DNA of 64,000 nucleotides from JBHGAV01 sp041946685 (GCA_041946685.1 JBHGAV010000018.1:1-64000); one strand, 5' to 3'. Counted from the stretch's first letter, positions 46,209 to 55,598 are shown. The notes: generated from the sequence alone by a model not told the origin. Made by a program: numbers and translations.

Positions 46209-47519
46209 ATGGGGCTGGCGGAAGGCGCCCGAGTCGTCATCCTCGGAGGCGGCTTCGGGGGAATCGAGGCAGCCAGGGGACTGGGGGGAGCGGCGGTGGA
46301 AGTCACCCTCATTGACCGCCGCAACTTCCACCTGTTCCAGCCACTTCTCTACCAGGTGGCCACGGGGGGACTCTCTCCGGGCGACATTGCCTGGCCGCTC
46401 CGAGGCATCCTGAGGGCGCACCGCAACGTGCAGGTCAGGTTGGGGGAAGCGGTAGGCATCGACGTTGCTGGGCGGCGGGTCCTGCTGGCTGGGGGAGAAG
46501 CGGCTTACGACGTGCTCGTGCTGGCTACGGGGGCCAGCCATAGTTACTTCGGCAACCAAGACTGGGAGCGATGGGCGCCGGGGCTCAAGACCATCGAACA
46601 AGCCGCCGAGATCCGCCGCCGCATCCTGCTGGCTTTCGAGGCGGCCGAGCTGGAGCCGGACGCGGATCGAAGGCGATCCTGGCTCACCTTCGCGATCGTC
46701 GGCGCCGGTCCGACCGGGGTGGAACTGGCCGGCACGCTCGGGGAAATCGCGCGGGACACGCTGCGGGGCGATTTCAGACGAATCGACCCCGCCGAAGCCA
46801 GGATCTTTCTCCTCGACCTGGCCCCGCGGGTGCTCCCCCAGTTTCCCGAAGACCTATCGGCCAGAGCGGAGGCGTCGTTGATCCGTCTGGGCGTGCGGGC
46901 GCGCTGCGGAGTTCGGGTGACCGGGATCGACGCGGAGGGCGTGGAGTTGCAAGGCCCCCGCGGCGTGGAGCGGATCCCCGCGCGCACGGTGATCTGGGCG
47001 GCCGGGGTCCAGGCCAGCCCGCTCGGAGGCATGCTGGCCACCCAGACCGGAGCCGAGGTCGACCGCTCGGGACGAGTGCGCGTAGAGGCCGATTGCACGC
47101 TGGCCGGCCACCCCGAGATCTTCGTCATCGGAGACCTCGCCGACTGCCGGGGACGCGATGGACGCAGCCTGCCGGGCCTGGCGCCCGTGGCCATGCAGCA
47201 GGGCCGGTACGTGGCGCAGGCGATTCGCCGGCGGCTAAGAGGCGAGACCTCTCCTCCGTTTCGCTATACGGACAAGGGCACGCTGGCCACCATCGGACGC
47301 GACCACGCGGTCGGCATTCTTGGGCGGCTGCATGTCCACGGCCGGCTCGCCTGGCTGCTCTGGCTCTTCGTGCACCTGCTGTATCTGGCCGGCACGCAGA
47401 GCCGCATCCTGGTGGCCATCCAGTGGGCGTTTCACTTTTTCACGTACAACCGCAACGCCCGACTGATCCTGGGCGGACCGGCGGCGCAGGATGAGAAGAT
47501 CACCCCCCACGGGCGATGA
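46209..47519 (+). CDS. Type II NADH dehydrogenase (NDH-2)
   Basis: A 436-residue single-subunit FAD enzyme passes electrons from NADH to quinone without pumping protons. The FAD site is VVILGGGFGGIEAARGL, the NADH site AIVGAGPTGVELAGTLGE, and the second FAD contact VIGDLADC. A hydrophobic C-terminal tract (LLWLFVHLLYLAG) anchors it to the membrane. It matches bacterial Ndh in order and length. Its end overlaps the convergent DUF362 gene by 20 bases. Confidence 0.91.
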   Translation: MGLAEGARVVILGGGFGGIEAARGLGGAAVEVTLIDRRNFHLFQPLLYQVATGGLSPGDIAWPLRGILRAHRNVQVRLGEAVGIDVAGRRVLLAGGEAAYDVLVLATGASHSYFGNQDWERWAPGLKTIEQAAEIRRRILLAFEAAELEPDADRRRSWLTFAIVGAGPTGVELAGTLGEIARDTLRGDFRRIDPAEARIFLLDLAPRVLPQFPEDLSARAEASLIRLGVRARCGVRVTGIDAEGVELQGPRGVERIPARTVIWAAGVQASPLGGMLATQTGAEVDRSGRVRVEADCTLAGHPEIFVIGDLADCRGRDGRSLPGLAPVAMQQGRYVAQAIRRRLRGETSPPFRYTDKGTLATIGRDHAVGILGRLHVHGRLAWLLWLFVHLLYLAGTQSRILVAIQWAFHFFTYNRNARLILGGPAAQDEKITPHGR

Positions 47520-48837
47520 GCTCGATGCCTTCGCTCTTGCCGAGGTTCCGGGAATACTTCTTCTCCTGCGCGTTGTTCCAGTGCTCGTGCACACCCAGGC
47601 TCTCAAGAGGCTTGCCCTCGCCCGAAGGATCGTAGACCGTGCCCGAGGGAGGACGCGGCGTCAGCGCCGCTTCGTGCAGGTAGTTGTCCACGTGGCCGGT
47701 GACGGTGCCCTCCAGACGCGGCTCGTTGCGGAGGAAGTCGAGCGCCACCGAATCGATCGCCAGCGGGTCCTGCGACACGAACAGGCTGGAGGCCCAGTCG
47801 TCGCCGAAGGAGGCGAAGCGCATGACGCCGCCCTCGTTGTGTTTGGCCGGATAGAGCCCGTCCAGCATGTACAGCAGCGTCTTGCCGCCCAGTTGCCTGT
47901 GCCCGATCAGGTCAACCAGGCAGTTGTAGGAACCTTCGGGGTTCGCCTTGTAACCACAGCCGTGCAGCGGGCGGGGCGAGAACGTCCCGCTCTTCTCGAA
48001 GTAGACCGAACCGAAATGATTCTTAGCCGTGAGCGTGACCCCAAACATGAAATGCGCCCGGAACAGGGCCAGGTTGATGAGGTACTTGGACTGCGAGACC
48101 ACGGTCGGGACATATGCCGGCGGGATCTCAGGTTTGGCGAAACGAATGGGAGCGGCAAGGTCTGGGGCGGCCGCGATCCGGCCTTCCACATCGTGGCCGG
48201 CCCCCACCACGAACCTGACCGGGCGCAGGCTTGGGCTTTCCCTGACCTTGTCCACGACGGGCGCGCCGATGCCCCTTCCCGCCGTCGCGTCGTACACGGC
48301 GATGTCTTCCGCGGGTACGCCCGCGACGCTCACCAGTTGCACCAACAACGCCGCGATGACGTGAGGACTCGGCAGGCCCCGGCCCTCGCCCCAGTCCGAG
48401 CTGCGGTCCTGGTTGGCGTTGATCTTGATCGCGATCTTCTCGCCCGGCTGGTAGCCCGAATCGCCCAGGTTTCTGGCCCGGTTGAAATGCCGGAACAGCG
48501 CATCCCAGGCTTGCCTGTCCGTGGTCTCGCCCGTCAGTCCCTGAAGGGAATCCGAGACCATGCGGTCGACGACACGCTGGTCGGTGCTCGCGTCGTCCCA
48601 CCAACTGCCGGTCTTGCCGTCCCAACTCGTGGCGTCCGGCGCGTGGACCCACACGACCCGGCCGGGGTGGATGCCCTTGCCGGCGCCCATGGGTTGATTG
48701 GGCGGATCGGAGGGGACAAAGTGCGCCTGGCCGAGCATGCCGATCCGGAACGCCATCCACGCCACCGCGCCACCGCCCCCGAGCACCACGGCGGCCAGCG
48801 CCACGAGCAGCCATCGACGCCAACGCTTCTTCGCCAT
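47500..48837 (-). CDS. DUF362-domain protein with N-terminal membrane anchor
   Basis: A 445-residue protein has one membrane segment (about 10-30) and a DUF362 domain. Family traits are IKINANQDRSS, YLINLALFRAHFMFGVTLTAKNHFG and DPLAIDSVALDFL. The biochemical role is unknown; some DUF362 proteins carry iron-sulfur clusters, but no cysteine cluster is visible here. It is the last gene of the coaD-led operon, 10 bases after the SH3 lipoprotein. Confidence 0.78.
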   Translation of the reverse strand: MAKKRWRRWLLVALAAVVLGGGGAVAWMAFRIGMLGQAHFVPSDPPNQPMGAGKGIHPGRVVWVHAPDATSWDGKTGSWWDDASTDQRVVDRMVSDSLQGLTGETTDRQAWDALFRHFNRARNLGDSGYQPGEKIAIKINANQDRSSDWGEGRGLPSPHVIAALLVQLVSVAGVPAEDIAVYDATAGRGIGAPVVDKVRESPSLRPVRFVVGAGHDVEGRIAAAPDLAAPIRFAKPEIPPAYVPTVVSQSKYLINLALFRAHFMFGVTLTAKNHFGSVYFEKSGTFSPRPLHGCGYKANPEGSYNCLVDLIGHRQLGGKTLLYMLDGLYPAKHNEGGVMRFASFGDDWASSLFVSQDPLAIDSVALDFLRNEPRLEGTVTGHVDNYLHEAALTPRPPSGTVYDPSGEGKPLESLGVHEHWNNAQEKKYSRNLGKSEGIELIARGG

Positions 48838-48847
48838 ACTCGTCTTT

Positions 48848-49882
48848 CTACCGCTTGTCGCCGCGGTCGAACAAGTCGCTCCACGCTCCGGCAGCCCGCC
48901 GGCGCAGGCGCGAGAACCAGGACTCGTCCCGGCCGCTATCCCCGGGGGCGGCCGCCTGAGACGCGGGCGAGTCCCCCGGTTCCGGCTGGACGGGTTCCTT
49001 GGAGACCAGTCTGACCCGGAAGCCCTGGAACATGTAGGTCTTGACTACCCTGGAACCGTCTTTGTCCTCCACCACCACCGAGAAGCGCGGAAGGGCGCCG
49101 GGCACCGGGAGCACCTGGACCGGATAGTAGCCCTTCAGATTCCTCTCGATGTATGCCGTTTCGTAACGGTGGCGGCGCTGGCTCCAGACGAACACCCGGA
49201 AGCTGTCGAACTGGTACGGCTCACGCCCCTTGGCAATCGTGGTCCAGAGCCAGTTGTGCTTCACGAGGCTCCCATCCTTCACTTCGCCCAGCGAGAAGTA
49301 GGAGGTGATCCGGTGTCCTTCTGCATACTGGGCGACCTCGTCCGGGATGGACATGACCAACATGCGGGAGAGGACCCAGCCGGATTCGGTGGGCGAAATC
49401 CGCACGAGGCTCCAATCGTCCGGAGGCAGTTCGGCCGGCGTACGAGGCACAAGCCGGTGCCCCACGACGGCGACGTGTTCCCCTTCCCGGATCTGGCGGA
49501 AGCTCGGAGCCTGGCGGCTGGCGTGGGTGTGGACATTCAGCGTGTCCAGGACGGTCGCATCCCCGTGAGACGGCAGCTTGGCCGCCCGCTCCCCGAGGGC
49601 CTTCAACTCCGCCATTTGCTGGGGAGTGAACAACGATCCGCTGTCGGTCCAACCCACGGCTCCGGAAGCGGAGCGGACCTTGACGAAGCGGCGGCGCGTC
49701 CCCAGGATTTCCACCCTCTCGCCGTGCCGGAGCGTGGCGACGGATGGCTGCCGAGGTCCCAGATCCTTGCGCAAGTTGAGAGTGGCGGGGGCGATGAACC
49801 CCTCCCCGATCACCCGCTCTTCATTCCGGCCGCCGCATCCGGCAAGCAATAGAACTAGAAACAGGCAACTACGCCGGGACAT
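48848..49882 (-). CDS. Lipoprotein with SH3-like domains
   Basis: This 344-residue protein has a lipoprotein leader, CLFLVLLLAGC. At least two SH3b-like segments follow: residues 30-85 (TLNLRKDLGP, GERVEILGTRRRFVKVRS, GAVGWTDSGSL) and 115-180 (LNVHTHAS, GEHVAVVGHRL, SGWVLSRML). The rest is charged and ends in a basic tail. SH3b domains often bind peptidoglycan or regulate envelope enzymes. The start at 49882 is set by the lipobox. It overlaps manA by 14 bases. Confidence 0.8.
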   Translation of the reverse strand: MSRRSCLFLVLLLAGCGGRNEERVIGEGFIAPATLNLRKDLGPRQPSVATLRHGERVEILGTRRRFVKVRSASGAVGWTDSGSLFTPQQMAELKALGERAAKLPSHGDATVLDTLNVHTHASRQAPSFRQIREGEHVAVVGHRLVPRTPAELPPDDWSLVRISPTESGWVLSRMLVMSIPDEVAQYAEGHRITSYFSLGEVKDGSLVKHNWLWTTIAKGREPYQFDSFRVFVWSQRRHRYETAYIERNLKGYYPVQVLPVPGALPRFSVVVEDKDGSRVVKTYMFQGFRVRLVSKEPVQPEPGDSPASQAAAPGDSGRDESWFSRLRRRAAGAWSDLFDRGDKR

Positions 49883-50678
49883 GGGTGCGCAGGAACACCG
49901 CCCTGCCGTTGGCGGCTGAGAGCTCAAAGGGTTCGGCGCCAGGGGGAATGTACCAGACCTGGCCGGGAGCGAAGGACGCGTCGCCAATCCCACCGGTGCC
50001 TTGGATCGCAACCAGGAGGTGAAAACGCTCGGGGTCCGGCTGATAGTGGAGAGAGCCTACTTCAAGCCTCTCCACGACGAAGTAAGGGCAGCTGACGAGC
50101 GGCTGTCCGGTGGACGGCAGCAGGCCGGGATTGGGCTGGAAGCGAAGGGCTTCCACGGCCCGATCCAGTTGGAGATCGCGGGGGCGCCCATAGTCGTACA
50201 GACGGTAGGTGATGGGGTTGTTCTGCTGAATCTCGCAGACGGTGACACCAGCGCCCAGTGCATGCACCGTTCCCGGGGGCACATAATAGACCTGGCCCGC
50301 GCTTACAGGCCACCAGCGGAGCAATTGCTCGATCTCGCCGGTTTCCGCCGCCTGTCGCGCGCGCTGCCTGGTCACCGGCTCAAGGAAGCCAAGCGCCAGC
50401 GTAGCGCCCGGATCGGCCGCCAGCACATACCACATTTCCGCCTTGCCTCCGCAGCCTTCGTGGGCTCTCGCATATGCCTCGTCGGGGTGCACCTGGACGG
50501 ACAGACGATCCGACGTGAACAGGAGTTTCACCAGGATGGGCAGGCACGGCCCTTCCGGCAGTGCGTACCAGACTTCCCCGATCCTGCCGCCAGGTGAACG
50601 GAGCCACGGCTCCAGCCGCTCGATCCCCCACACCTTCTCGACAAGACTGGCGCTGAGTTGAAGGGGGGCTCGCGTCAT
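49869..50678 (-). CDS. manA: Mannose-6-phosphate isomerase, class I
   Basis: The 269-residue zinc cupin enzyme interconverts mannose-6-phosphate and fructose-6-phosphate. Ligands are visible: Gln/His in SVQVHPDEAYA, Glu in KAEMWYVL and His in PPGTVHALG. The sequence is short but keeps both cupin lobes. It could supply GDP-mannose for surface glycans; that is inference. Its ATG overlaps the aspC stop. Confidence 0.9.
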   Translation of the reverse strand: MTRAPLQLSASLVEKVWGIERLEPWLRSPGGRIGEVWYALPEGPCLPILVKLLFTSDRLSVQVHPDEAYARAHEGCGGKAEMWYVLAADPGATLALGFLEPVTRQRARQAAETGEIEQLLRWWPVSAGQVYYVPPGTVHALGAGVTVCEIQQNNPITYRLYDYGRPRDLQLDRAVEALRFQPNPGLLPSTGQPLVSCPYFVVERLEVGSLHYQPDPERFHLLVAIQGTGGIGDASFAPGQVWYIPPGAEPFELSAANGRAVFLRTHVPA

Positions 50679-51865
50679 TCGGATAGTTCGGAGACGAACT
50701 GCCTCAGCCTGAGCAAGCCACGCTCCAGATCACGGCGGGAAACCGCGAACGTGAGCCGGATGTGGCCCGCGGTGCCGAAAGCCTCGCCGGGGACCACCGC
50801 CACTCCTGCCTGTTCGAGAAGCTGTTCGGCGAACTCGGCGGGGGTCTGAACCCACTTCCGCCCCAGCAAAGGCCGGATGTTCGGGTAGAGGTAGAACGCG
50901 CCCTTGGGCTCATGGCAGCGGATGCCGGGGATGGCTCGCAGGCCCGCCAGGGCAAGCCCGCGCCTCTGCCTGTACTCGGTCAGCATCTCCATCCGGAAGT
51001 CCTGCGGGCCGCGCAGCGCTTCCACGGCAGCTTTCTGCGCGATGCTGTTCGGATTGGAGGTGGACTGGCTCTGAAGCTTGGCCACCGCCGACGCCAGGCG
51101 CGGCGGGCCGAGGACGTAGCCGATCCGCCATCCGGTCATGGCGTAGCTCTTGGACAGACTCCCGACGGCCACGACCGTGCTGCGCGCGCCCCGGATGGAA
51201 GCCGCCGAGAACGGCCTGTCGTCGTATACAAGGTGCGAGTAGCACTCGTCCGTGATCAGCCAGATGCCGCGCCTGGAGGTGGCAGCGTAGATGCGTTCCC
51301 ACTCCTCAGCCGAGATGGTCTCGCCGGTCGGGTTGCAGGGAGAGTTGATGATCACCGCACGGGTCTTATCCGTGAAGTGTTTCTCCAGCAGCGAGGCGGT
51401 GATGGCGAAGTCCCCGGCTTCATCGGTATGCGCGTGAACGCTGACGCCCCCGCAGTAACCGACGATGTCGTGAAAGGTGGACCAGTGCGGCAGGGGCACC
51501 ACCACCTCGTCGCCGGGATCGATCAGCGACTGGAGAACATTGAAAAGGGCATGCTTGCCACCGGCCGAGACGGTGCACTCCGACGGCGTATAGGAGGTTC
51601 CGAAATCGGCCGCGTGCCGCTCGCAGATCGCCTCCCTCAGCTCCTGGGTGCCGCCGGCGGCGGTGTAGCGGGTGAAATTGTCCTGGATGGCGCGGATGGC
51701 CGCCAGCTTTACGTTCTGCGGGGTCGGGAAATCCGGCTCGCCGGGGCCGAAATCGACGATGTCGCGCCCGCGTGCGCGCAGCTTGGCGGCGTCGGTGGCG
51801 ACCTTCATGGTGGCGGATGTCGCAATTCCCGAGATACGCTCCGAGAGACGGTTTGGCGCCGGCAT
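50675..51865 (-). CDS. aspC: Aspartate aminotransferase, class I fold type PLP enzyme
   Basis: A 396-residue fold-type I aminotransferase. The PLP lysine is in GSLSKSYAMTGWRIGY, the co-substrate region is NSPCNPTGETIS, and the C-terminal VRLTFA-type segment reads IRLTFAVSR. Best fit is the AspAT subclass Ib. It transfers amino groups between aspartate and 2-oxoglutarate, though related enzymes act on other acids. coaD lies 6 bases upstream. Confidence 0.86.
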   Translation of the reverse strand: MPAPNRLSERISGIATSATMKVATDAAKLRARGRDIVDFGPGEPDFPTPQNVKLAAIRAIQDNFTRYTAAGGTQELREAICERHAADFGTSYTPSECTVSAGGKHALFNVLQSLIDPGDEVVVPLPHWSTFHDIVGYCGGVSVHAHTDEAGDFAITASLLEKHFTDKTRAVIINSPCNPTGETISAEEWERIYAATSRRGIWLITDECYSHLVYDDRPFSAASIRGARSTVVAVGSLSKSYAMTGWRIGYVLGPPRLASAVAKLQSQSTSNPNSIAQKAAVEALRGPQDFRMEMLTEYRQRRGLALAGLRAIPGIRCHEPKGAFYLYPNIRPLLGRKWVQTPAEFAEQLLEQAGVAVVPGEAFGTAGHIRLTFAVSRRDLERGLLRLRQFVSELSE

Positions 51866-51871
51866 TCGCTC

Positions 51872-52378
51872 TTACCTGCTTCTCCCGACCAGGATCCTGA
51901 GCCGGTCTTCGACGATGGGCGGGACCAGCCCGGAGATATTCCCGCCCAGGCTGAAGATCTGCTTGACGAGCCGGCTGCTGACAAAGGAGTAGGCTTCGCG
52001 TGACATGAGGAATACGGTCTCGACTTTCGGGGCCAGCCGCGTGTTCATCAGCGCCATCTGGAGCTCGTACTCGTAGTCCGAGATGGCACGAATCCCGCGC
52101 AGGATCGCGTCGGCGCGCTTTCGCACCACGTAATCGGCGAGCAGGCCACGGAAGGAATCCACCTCAACGTTGGGGAAGGGGCGGACCACTTCGCGCAGCA
52201 TGCTGGTCCGCTCCTCCACCGTGAACAGAGGCGGGTCCTTGGTGGCGTTCTCCAGGATGGCGACGATCAATCTGTCGAACAGGCGCGCCCCGCGGGATAC
52301 CAGGTCCAAGTGGCCGTTGGTAATGGGGTCGAACGAGCCGGGGTAAACCCCGACGAGGTGTCGCGTAGTGTCAGCCAT
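51872..52378 (-). CDS. coaD: Phosphopantetheine adenylyltransferase
   Basis: The 168-residue enzyme makes dephospho-CoA from 4'-phosphopantetheine and ATP in coenzyme A synthesis. It has the nucleotidyltransferase motif GSFDPITNGHLD and a second site with ILRGIRAISDYEYELQ. The motif MSREAYSFVSSRLVKQI completes the active site. The open frame runs far upstream as a shadow of the opposite gene; ATG 52378 is the true start. It is the first gene of its operon. Confidence 0.95.
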   Translation of the reverse strand: MADTTRHLVGVYPGSFDPITNGHLDLVSRGARLFDRLIVAILENATKDPPLFTVEERTSMLREVVRPFPNVEVDSFRGLLADYVVRKRADAILRGIRAISDYEYELQMALMNTRLAPKVETVFLMSREAYSFVSSRLVKQIFSLGGNISGLVPPIVEDRLRILVGRSR

Positions 52379-52465
52379 CCGAGTGCGACCCTTTCCACGT
52401 GAATTGACACTACATTCTAACAACTGCGGCCTGAGCCTGCGTGATGCTGCTACGATCGGATTGTT

Positions 52466-54451
52466 ATGCCTTCCATCGATCTGAGCTCCATACTGGATTC
52501 CGGTGACGAGTCCATCTACGATGTACGAACCAAAGCCCCCGGACCGCCGGGCGCGCTCCCGTTGACCCACGAAATCATGCGCGACTCCGCCTCCGGCGAC
52601 CTTTTCGGCTGGAGTATGGATACGGCGATGGGTTGGGACCCGAAGAAGCTGGGGGGGAAAGAGGTCATGATCCTCAGCACACACGGCGGGCTCCGGGCTC
52701 CCGACGGCACCCCGATCGCGCTCGGGCTGCATACCGGCCACTGGGAGGTGAACCTGCTGATCGAAGCGGCGGCCCGGGAACTGGCAGCGCTGGACGCGAT
52801 CCCGTTCGCGATGTATTGCAGCGATCCTTGCGACGGCCGCACTCAGGGCACGCCGGGAATGTTCGACAGCCTCCCCTACCGCAACGACGCCGCCACCATC
52901 TTCCGGCGGCAGATCCGGTCCCTTCCCACGCGCAACGCCGTGCTGGGAGTGGCCACCTGCGACAAGGGGATTCCGGCCATGATGATGGCGCTGGCCGCCA
53001 TGCACGATTTGCCGTGTGTGCTGGTCCCGGGAGGCGTGATGCTGCCGGCCGAGGATGGGTGGAACGCCGCCGAGGTGCAGTCCATCGGCGCCCAGTACAT
53101 GCACGGGCAGTTGACACTGGAGGAAGCGGCTTCTGTGGGGTGCCACTCGTGCGCTTCGCCCGGAGGCGGATGCCAGTTCCTGGGCACGGCGGCCACGTCA
53201 CAGGTCGTCGCCGAGGCGCTGGGGTTGACCCTGACGCACGCTGCGCTCGCCCCTTCGGGCCATCCGATATGGCTGGACATGGCCCGCCGGTCGGCGCGCG
53301 CTCTGCTGGCTATCGAGCGCCGCGGCATCCATATGAAGGACATCCTTACGGAAGCCTCGCTGCACAACGCCCTGGTGGCACACGCGGCGTTCGGAGGATC
53401 GACGAACCTGATCCTGCACTTGCCCGCCGTGGCGCACGCCGCCGGACTTCGCCGGCCGACGCGGGACGACTGGGCACGGGTGAACGCCAAAGTGCCGCGT
53501 CTGGTCGACGTGCTGCCCAACGGGCCGCGAAACCATCCCACGGTGCAGGTCTTTTTGGCGGGCGGCGTGCCGGAGGTCATGCTGCACCTCAAGCGGGCCG
53601 GCCTGCTGGAGCTTGGCGCCCTCACCGCCTCCGGCGAGACTCTGGGGACGATGCTGGATTGGTGGGAGAAGTCCAGACGGCGCGAAGCGCTCCGGGCCTG
53701 GTTGCGGCATAAGGACGGCGTGGATCCCGACGATGTGATCATGGATCCGGACACGGCCACCAGCCGCGGCATCACCTCGACGGTCTGCTTCCCCACGGGC
53801 AATCTCGCTCCCCAGGGATCGTTCATCAAGAGCACGGCGATCGACCCGACGGTTCTCGACGCGGACGGCGTATACCGGAAGATCGGCCCCGCGCGCATGT
53901 TTTGCAGCGAAGCAGCCGCCATCGCCGCCATCAAGAGCAGCGGCCCGGACCGGATTAAGCCGGGCGACGTCATCGTGCTGGCGGGACGGGGGCCCATGGG
54001 CACGGGGATGGAAGAGGTCTTCCAGATCACTGTGGCTCTGAAATACCTTGAATTCGGCAAGCACGTGGCTCTGATCACGGACTCCCGTTTCAGCGGTGTT
54101 TCAACCGGAGCCTGTATCGGAGCGGTTTCGCCGGAAGGTCTCGCCGGAGGACCGATTGGCAAAGTCCGCGAGGGAGACCTGATCGAGATCATCATCGACC
54201 GCAAGCGGCTGGAGGGCACGGTCAACATGATCGGCGCGGGGGGCAAGGCCGTGGGCGCAGTGGAGGGAGCGCGCATCCTGGCCTCCCGGCCGCCGCATCC
54301 GGACCTGGCTCCGGACGCGCGGCTGCCGGAGGACACGCGCTTGTGGGCGGCCTTGCAGAACGTGAGCGGCGGCCCCTGGGGCGGAAGCGTCTACGATCTG
54401 GAATCGATCCTGGAAGTGATCGAGGCGGGAAGGAAGGCGCTGGGGAAGTAA
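52466..54451 (+). CDS. Sugar-acid dehydratase, YjhG/YagF type (probably D-xylonate)
   Basis: A 661-residue member of the IlvD/Edd dehydratase family follows E. coli YjhG along its whole length. The shared landmarks are SGDLFG, SDPCDGRTQGTPGMFDSLPYRNDA, CDKGIPA, GCHSCASPGGGCQFLGTA, HAAFGGSTNL, and DSRFSGVSTGACIG. Cysteines in SDPCDG, ATCDKG and ASVGCHSC are candidate [Fe-S] ligands. YjhG converts D-xylonate to 2-keto-3-deoxy-xylonate in the Dahms route. The substrate is inferred from the subfamily. No aldolase gene is nearby. Confidence 0.85.
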   Translation: MPSIDLSSILDSGDESIYDVRTKAPGPPGALPLTHEIMRDSASGDLFGWSMDTAMGWDPKKLGGKEVMILSTHGGLRAPDGTPIALGLHTGHWEVNLLIEAAARELAALDAIPFAMYCSDPCDGRTQGTPGMFDSLPYRNDAATIFRRQIRSLPTRNAVLGVATCDKGIPAMMMALAAMHDLPCVLVPGGVMLPAEDGWNAAEVQSIGAQYMHGQLTLEEAASVGCHSCASPGGGCQFLGTAATSQVVAEALGLTLTHAALAPSGHPIWLDMARRSARALLAIERRGIHMKDILTEASLHNALVAHAAFGGSTNLILHLPAVAHAAGLRRPTRDDWARVNAKVPRLVDVLPNGPRNHPTVQVFLAGGVPEVMLHLKRAGLLELGALTASGETLGTMLDWWEKSRRREALRAWLRHKDGVDPDDVIMDPDTATSRGITSTVCFPTGNLAPQGSFIKSTAIDPTVLDADGVYRKIGPARMFCSEAAAIAAIKSSGPDRIKPGDVIVLAGRGPMGTGMEEVFQITVALKYLEFGKHVALITDSRFSGVSTGACIGAVSPEGLAGGPIGKVREGDLIEIIIDRKRLEGTVNMIGAGGKAVGAVEGARILASRPPHPDLAPDARLPEDTRLWAALQNVSGGPWGGSVYDLESILEVIEAGRKALGK

Positions 54452-54523
54452 CATCCGTCAGCAGTGCGCCGAATCGTGGCCGAAGACCTGGCCGGTGAGG
54501 TTGTGTTGACCGGCAGGATTGTT

Positions 54524-54799
54524 CTACTTCTTGACGGCAAGCCTCTTCACTGTCATGAAGTTTGACAGTCCACTCTCGATGGATACCACCCTTATCGTAA
54601 GCTCTTTGTCTTCGAAAACCAGGTACTTGTCGCTAACTCCACGAAGTCCACCCCATTCTATGGGGGCGAACGCGCTGACCTGAAGATCTGCCGGCGATGG
54701 CCGAGTTTGAGCGTGGACGTTGGCTTGCCGGGAACTGGCCGTCCAGCCAAGGGTGAATGCCACCAGGAGTGCCGAGATGCTCACAATCCGTTTCCGCAC
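54524..54799 (-). CDS. Small exported protein of unknown function
   Basis: A 91-residue protein starts at GTG 54799, eight bases after a strong AGGAGG Shine-Dalgarno. The leader IVSISALLVAFTLGWTA looks like a signal peptide. About 55 residues follow, with a GLRGVSDKYLVFEDKELTIRV segment. Nothing recognisable was seen. The start site and leader support a real gene. Confidence 0.55.
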   Translation of the reverse strand: MRKRIVSISALLVAFTLGWTASSRQANVHAQTRPSPADLQVSAFAPIEWGGLRGVSDKYLVFEDKELTIRVVSIESGLSNFMTVKRLAVKK

Positions 54800-54970
54800 A
54801 GATGTTGCCTCCTACAGAACGCTGACGCCCGTGAGGGGCACATCGTGCAGGGGCTTGTCCTATATGGCCTTCATATCCCCCGCCGCGGCTTCATTGTCTG
54901 AACGTACGGAGAGGCCAATCAGCCGCAAGTCATCGCACTACCCACCCGTTTGCTTAGCCAAGGTGCTTAG

Positions 54971-54989
54971 TCCATACTCAAAGTATGGA
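54971..54989. promoter_or_regulatory. Perfect inverted repeat over antitoxin start codon (second module)
   Basis: TCCATACT (54971-54978) and AGTATGGA (54982-54989) are perfect 8-base arms around CAA. The ATG of the Phd/YefM antitoxin (54985) lies inside the right arm. Phd-type antitoxins repress from palindromic sites, so this is a probable operator. Confidence 0.55.
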
Positions 54990-55218
54990 GGTCAACACTC
55001 ACTACGCCAAGACGCACCTCTCCAAACTCCTTGAGAAGGCGCTTCTTGGAGAGGAGATCGTCATCGCCAGGGCAGGCAAGCCGGTGGCGAGGCTCGTTAG
55101 GGTGGCGCCGCCGGGTGGGAAGCGGAAGCTGGGCACGGCCCGTGGCCGGATCTGGTTCTCCGAGGGCTGGGATGCGCCGATGAGCCAGAAGGAGCTCCGG
55201 CAGTTCATGGGCACATGA
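54985..55218 (+). CDS. Phd/YefM-type antitoxin
   Basis: A 77-residue antitoxin has the Phd/YefM pattern EVNTHYAKTHLSKLLEKAL, then the strand IVIARAGKPVARLV. A C-terminal tail (WFSEGWDAP) should contact the toxin. It starts with the ATG inside the inverted repeat and overlaps the toxin start by four bases. It should bind DNA through its N-terminal domain and neutralise the PIN toxin. Confidence 0.88.
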   Translation: MEVNTHYAKTHLSKLLEKALLGEEIVIARAGKPVARLVRVAPPGGKRKLGTARGRIWFSEGWDAPMSQKELRQFMGT

Positions 55219-55598
55219 GACTGCTGCTCGACACCCACGCGTTCCTTTGGGCCATTGCGCAGCCGGAAAAGCTGTCCAGGAGGGCCACCCGGCTGATCCG
55301 GGACGAGTCAAATGAGCTGCTGCTGAGCGCAGCCAGCCTCTGGGAAATTGCGCTGAAGGTGCAAGCCGGCAAGCTCAGGCTGCCTGAAGAGCGGGCGTTC
55401 TTCACCGATCAGATGGCTAGCCTCGGCGTCGAGTGTCTTGTCGTTGCGGCGGACCACGTTCTGGCTCTCCTCAATCTGCCCAGCCACCATCGCGATCCCT
55501 TCGACCGGCTGCTGGTGGCGCAATGCCGCGCCGAGAACCTGCCCATCCTGACCTCCGATACGGCCATCCGACAATATCCCATCGAAACAATCTGGTAG
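55215..55598 (+). CDS. PIN-domain ribonuclease toxin (VapC-like) paired with Phd antitoxin
   Basis: A 127-residue PIN protein has the acidic ligands Asp6 (LLLDTHAF), Glu44 (SLWEIALK), Asp97 (DPFDRLL) and Asp115 (LTSDTAI). Its layout (LDTHAFLW, DPFDRLLVAQ) is typical of the VapC branch that pairs with Phd/YefM antitoxins. It should cleave RNA when the antitoxin is lost. The ileS start follows after 36 bases. Confidence 0.9.
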   Translation: MRLLLDTHAFLWAIAQPEKLSRRATRLIRDESNELLLSAASLWEIALKVQAGKLRLPEERAFFTDQMASLGVECLVVAADHVLALLNLPSHHRDPFDRLLVAQCRAENLPILTSDTAIRQYPIETIW

